From Dermacentor variabilis (Eukaryota > Arthropoda > Arachnida > Ixodida > Ixodidae), in the NCBI RefSeq assembly GCF_050947875.1, contig NC_134572.1:155021105-155085104 (forward strand): a stretch of DNA of 64,000 bases, read 5' to 3'. Made by a program: the position numbers and the translations under genes. Every line of letters begins with the position of its first letter. Within the stretch, counting starts at the first letter, position 1. The notes under the pieces are model-generated. The model worked only from the letters and a program-made list of their open reading frames with translations, was not told the origin of the DNA and made no database searches. This document shows positions 60,165-64,000 of this stretch, one piece after another.

Positions 60165-60770
60165 ATTTAATAATTCATGTATTTATTTATTTATTACATA
60201 TTGCAGACCAATATGGTCCAAGCAGGACGGGAAATAGAATTTGCAGAATATCTGTTTCACACAAAAGGAGAACAAGAGTAGAAACGTGATAGTACCAGAG
60301 GAAAGAACACAACAAGACCTAATCATCTAGTCTTATTGTGCGTCATAAGGTTCTGTTAGGCTATTCCAGTCGGACACAGAACGCGGAAAAAAGGAAAATT
60401 TATAAATGTCTGTTTTTGCAAAGTAAGAGGTTAGAAATTGTGTTTGGAAATGTCGCGTAGGTCTTGTGGCCAAAGGGGAAGGAAACTGTGTCAGATCAAT
60501 AGCCATCTTACCGTTAAGAACTAAGCTAAAAAATTCAAACTTTTTTTTCTTCCTGATTCAAGTAGTTCATTGTTGTTAGCTCTTATGAGCTCAGAAGGAG
60601 AATCACTATAATTAAATTTAGAATAGATAAACCGGACAGTTTTTCGCTGAATCCTTTTCTAACTTGTTAATGTGGAGCTTAGTATAAGGATCCCGAATAG
60701 TAGAGCACTATTGAATATTAATTACCAAGATACCATGTTAGCGAAAGAACCTTGAGAAGACCAAGACCTA
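60165..60770 (-). mobile_element. Jockey/L2-type LINE 3' fragment
   Basis: On the minus strand the reading ends with FFPRSVSDWNSLTEPYDAQ, the classic C-terminal block of these LINEs, followed by a 3'UTR and a TAAATAAATAAATA tail at about 60165-60190. Upstream coding is decayed, with several stops. Right arm only. Confidence 0.75.
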
Positions 60771-61023
60771 GGCGGTTATTTCATGACTTAAATGTCACAC
60801 GTATCAAGATATTCATGTAACGACCTATCATTCCTGTCCCTCCTACATCGTCTCATACTATGCCATTTTGGTACCTAGCTAGTTAACGAAAAGACCTGCA
60901 GAACACCAAGACTTGTGTATTTGTTGACTATATTGACTTATAACGTATGTCGTCATACACTCTTGTTGTACTATACCAATTTTGATACGTATCAAGTTAA
61001 CGAAACGACCATGAAAGGATCAC
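60737..61023. repeat. Degenerate short tandem motif (GTTAACGAAACGACC-like)
   Basis: Variants occur at about 60737 (GTTAGCGAAAGAACC), 60883 (GTTAACGAAAAGACC) and 60994 (GTTAACGAAACGACC), with another at 60033 (GTTAAGGAAACGACC). They share flanking text such as ACTATACCAATTTTG and CCAAGAC. Unit length is roughly 110-145 bp. Confidence 0.5.
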
Positions 61024-61024
61024 A

Positions 61025-61260
61025 ACCCGCCGTGGTTGCTCAGTGGCTATGGTCTTAGGCTGCTGAGCACGAGGTCGCGGGATCGAATCCCGGCCACGGC
61101 GGCCACATTTCGATGGGGCGAAATGCGAAAACACCCGTCTACTTATATTTAGGTGCACGTTAAAGAACCCCAGGTGGTCGAAATTTCCGGAGCCCTCCAC
61201 TACGGCATGCCTCATAATCAGAAAGTGGATATGGCACGTAAAACCCCATATTTTTTTTAA
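61025..61260 (+). mobile_element. Tick tRNA-derived SINE (Ruka-like), right arm
   Basis: Same family as 34434-34673: GCCGTGGTTGCTCAGTGG, GGTCGCGGGATCGAATCCC, a body with TTAAAGAACCCCAGGTGGTC, and a short A/T-rich tail. AAGGATCA lies just before the element (about 61014-61021) and again after the tail (about 61259-61266), which looks like the target duplication. The head and tail of its tRNA region are complementary (GCCGTGG, CCACGGC). Confidence 0.88.
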
Positions 61261-61284
61261 GGATCAAGACATACGACTAGATCA

Positions 61285-62190
61285 TCATCACCGCCATCAT
61301 CATCATCATCAGCCTGGTTACGCCCACTGGAGGGCAAACACCTATCCCATACTTCTCCAACTACCCCGGTCATGTACTAATTGCGGCCATGTTGTCCCTG
61401 CGAAGTTCTTAATCTCATCCACCCACCTAACTTTCTGCCACCCCCTTCTACGATTCCCTTCCATTGGAGTCCAGCCCGTAACCCTTAATGACAACTGGTC
61501 ATTCATGCCCTGCCCATGCCCCTTTCATCTTAGTGATTTCAACTAAGATGTCATTACCTCGTGTTTGTTCCCTCACCCAATCTGCTCTTTTCTTATCCCT
61601 TAACGTTACACCCATCATTATTCTTTCCATAGCTCGTTGCGCCGTCCTCAATTTAAGTAGAACCACTTTCATACGCCTACAGGTTTTTGCACCGTACGTG
61701 AGTATTGGTAAGACACAGCTGGTTATACACTTTCCACTTAGGTCACTACCTGCCCTAAGTAGATGTATTCCCTTACCGTTTCCAGTGCCTCGTTACCTAT
61801 TGTACACTGCTGTTCTCTTCCGAGACTGTTAAACATTATTTTAGTTTTCTGCAGATTAATTTTTAGACGCACCCTTCTACTTTGCCTCTCCAGGCCAGTG
61901 AGCATGCATTACAATTGGTCCCCTGAGTTACTACGCAAGGCAATATCATCAGCGAAGCACAACTTCCTAAGGTATTCTCCATTAACTCTTATCCCCAATT
62001 CTACCCAATCCAGGTATCTGAATACCTCCTATGAACATGCTGTGAATAGCATTTGACAGATCGTATCTCCCAGCCTGACGCCTTTCTTTACTGGGATTTG
62101 TTGCTTTGTTTCTGGAGGACTACGGTCGCTGTGCAACCGCAATAGATATCTTTCAGTATTTTTACGAACGGCTAGTCTACACCCTTATTC
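61285..62190 (-). mobile_element. RTE-type LINE 3' fragment (inner), right copy
   Basis: Minus-strand mirror of 3990-4884, starting with a CATCAT tail (61285-61313) and running through the C-terminal and RT segments, with the same internal deletion near 61735. It keeps the intact 3' flank that the left arm lost. Confidence 0.85.
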
Positions 62191-63235
62191 CGTATGACTA
62201 GAAAGATACTGCATAATTGGCAGATGTGCGGCATAATATGCTTGGCTTATAATTCCACACAACATTATCAAGTAATGAGCATCTGAGTAAAGGGTTCCGG
62301 TTAGTACAGCGTGTAATCAATCCTCGCAGCAGAAATTTTAGTCATTTTAGTGCCCGCAAAAAATGAGCGAACATCATTCCTTTGCAATAAATTATGTTCT
62401 CACCCGCGGCGGAAAACTTGCATACGCCTTCCCAATGTGACCTTGCAACTAAAATCATCACAAACAGAAGTACGTAAAAAGTGAAAACTTGCTTTACTTC
62501 GACTAGTTTTATCTCCTGCCTTCCCCGTGTTCTCCCCAAAATATTCAAGAGTGTTTTAGAGCGCAGCTCTTAGGTGCACGTTCCCGCGTTTCGCGTCGCC
62601 GTCGGCCTCGCTGTTTTGCCTCGCCGTATCCAGCTCCGCAGCCGGGGCCAGCGTCCTGCTCTAGCTGCGCGCGCTCCTGCTCCTACTCCCGCGCATGGCG
62701 CAAACCTCGCTTTCCGCTTCTCCTCTAGAGCCGGATTGCGTGTTCTCGCCTATGTTCGCGCCCCGTGCCTGCGCGCAGCGCCGTTGCCATGGCTCTCGCC
62801 GCTACCGTCCACTGCGACCTCGCCATTGCTTTTCATGCTGTCTTGGCACTGCCGCGCTGCCGGCGGCGGGCGCTACGATTTGCCTCGCACGTAATCAACA
62901 GCTCTTCGATCCTACGCCTCTGCGTCGCGGGGCGGTACGGCTCTCAGCCGTGTCTATCGCTTCCCCGTTTGCAGGGTGCGTTGCTCAGTGGCATTTGGTG
63001 TCTATGGCAGTGCTTGCGCCTGGCTGTCCCTCTCCTGCCTCCACTTTTGCCCTATACCTGCCCTTACCTAGCGCAGTACCGTGGCAGTAACCCGAAATAC
63101 AGTTATAGCGTTTCGTTTTCTTGCATCTATTTTCCACCCCAACTTTGTACGGCCACATTGAGGCCTGATTGTGAAGTACCTCTACACAATACCGCGGTTG
63201 TCCACTCGTTTCCTCATCTCATCTAAGACGAAACA
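62191..63235. other. GC-rich segment, right copy
   Basis: Mirror of 2941-3989, with plus-strand open frames 62574-62894, 62695-63090 and 62765-63226. No recognisable protein; see the left copy. Confidence 0.4.
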
Positions 63236-63242
63236 TCATCAT

Positions 63243-63283
<41 letters not shown>

Positions 63284-63935
63284 TCAGTCTGGTTACACGC
63301 ACTGAATGGCAAAGGGCTCTCCTACACTTTTCCAGCTACCCTGGTCATGTACTAATTGTGGCCATGTCGTCCCTGCAAACCTATTATTGTCATCCGCCCA
63401 CCTAACCTTCTGCCGCCCCCTGCTACGATTCCCTTCCCTTGGAATCCACTCCGTAACCCTTAATGACCATAGATTATCTTCCCTCCCCATTACATGTCCT
63501 GCCCATGCCCATTACTTTTTCTTGATTTTAACTAAGATGTCAATAACTCGTGTTTGTTTCTTCACCCAACCTGCTTTTTCCTTTCCCTTAACGTTACTAC
63601 TACCATTCTTCTTTCCATAGCCCGTTGCGTCGTCCTCAACTTCAGTATAACCCTTTTCGTAAGCTTCTAGATTTCTGCCCCGTACGTGAGTACTGGTAAG
63701 ACACAGCTGGTTATACGCTGTTCTCGTGAGGGATAATGGCAACCTGCTGTTCATGATCTGAGAATGCCTGCCAAACGTACCCCAGCCCATTGTTATAGTT
63801 CTGATTGTTTCAGGCTCATGATCCGGATCCGCGGTCACTACATGCCCTAAGTAGATGTATTCCCTTGCCACTTCCAGTGCCTCGCTAGCTATCGTAAACT
63901 GCTGTTCTGTTCCGAGACTGTTAAACATCAGTTTT
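63236..63935 (-). mobile_element. RTE-type LINE 3' fragment (outer), right copy
   Basis: Mirror of 2270-2940. The minus-strand frame 63928-63512 reads GTEQQFTIASEALEVAREYI and beyond. The tail is an expanded CAT/CAG tract (about 63237-63283), longer than in the left arm. Confidence 0.85.
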
Positions 63936-64000
63936 GACGAAACAATAAATAATAATTGCTAATCTGCCCCCTTCTTCTCTGCGGCGGTGAGCCAATAGAC
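63936..64000. other. Arm sequence with the empty site of the left-arm SINE-like element
   Basis: The reverse complement runs from GTCTATTGGCTCACCGCCGC through GATTAGCAATT directly into ATTATTTATTG, without the 468-bp element found at 1783-2250. The mirror continues to the window edge. Confidence 0.7.

Noticed and set aside
61025..61100. A functional tRNA gene
   Set aside because: The tRNA-like part is followed by a conserved SINE body, flanked by a probable target duplication and repeated at 34434, so it is a SINE head.

Overview
The window is eukaryotic, repeat-dominated DNA, most likely from a hard tick (Ixodidae). The indications are a tRNA-derived SINE of the kind reported as Ruka in ixodid ticks, RTE retrotransposons ending in TGATGA-type tails, CR1-like, I-like and Jockey/L2-like LINE remnants, and a small secreted-protein gene with a phase-1 intron after its signal exon. 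The species call is inference. There is no bacterial-type operon, rRNA gene or CRISPR array.

The dominant architecture is a very large imperfect palindrome. The left arm (about 1735-17193 continued by 37870-41818) is the reverse complement of the right arm (42185-64000), around a spacer at 41819-42049. In the segments I aligned by eye the arms differ by roughly 3-5%, and they share nested elements in mirror order. From outside inwards these are two RTE 3' fragments, a CR1-like LINE, an I-like LINE broken by a 3-bp-TSD terminal-inverted-repeat element, two more copies of that element, a CT/TA/GA microsatellite, a small secreted-protein gene and a Jockey-like LINE fragment. The elements were therefore in place before the inverted duplication.

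The left arm is interrupted by 20,665 bp (17194-37858) with no counterpart in the right arm. The 11-bp sequence ACGCGAGAGAT flanks it on both sides. The insert is an AT-rich run, then 13 full copies plus a half copy of a 1240-bp tandem repeat, then an almost intact RTE retrotransposon (34028-37858) whose 5' leader carries a SINE with its own 12-bp target duplication. The array has a five-monomer higher-order repeat (about 6.2 kb), visible from linked variants.

The best candidate host gene exists twice, head to head: a two-exon gene for a 58-residue secreted peptide at 38557-37950 (minus) and 45438-46045 (plus). Start, signal peptide, GT-AG intron, frame, stop and AATAAA signal are kept in both copies. 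All other long open frames are retroelement remnants, satellite frames or unsupported.

Inferred history: CR1 and then the TIR element entered an I-like LINE; the locus was duplicated in inverse orientation; afterwards the left arm lost about 3.1 kb and gained the array-RTE insert and a tRNA-SINE-like element, while the right arm lost about 0.36 kb, gained a 133-bp foldback element beside the axis and expanded a TA microsatellite.
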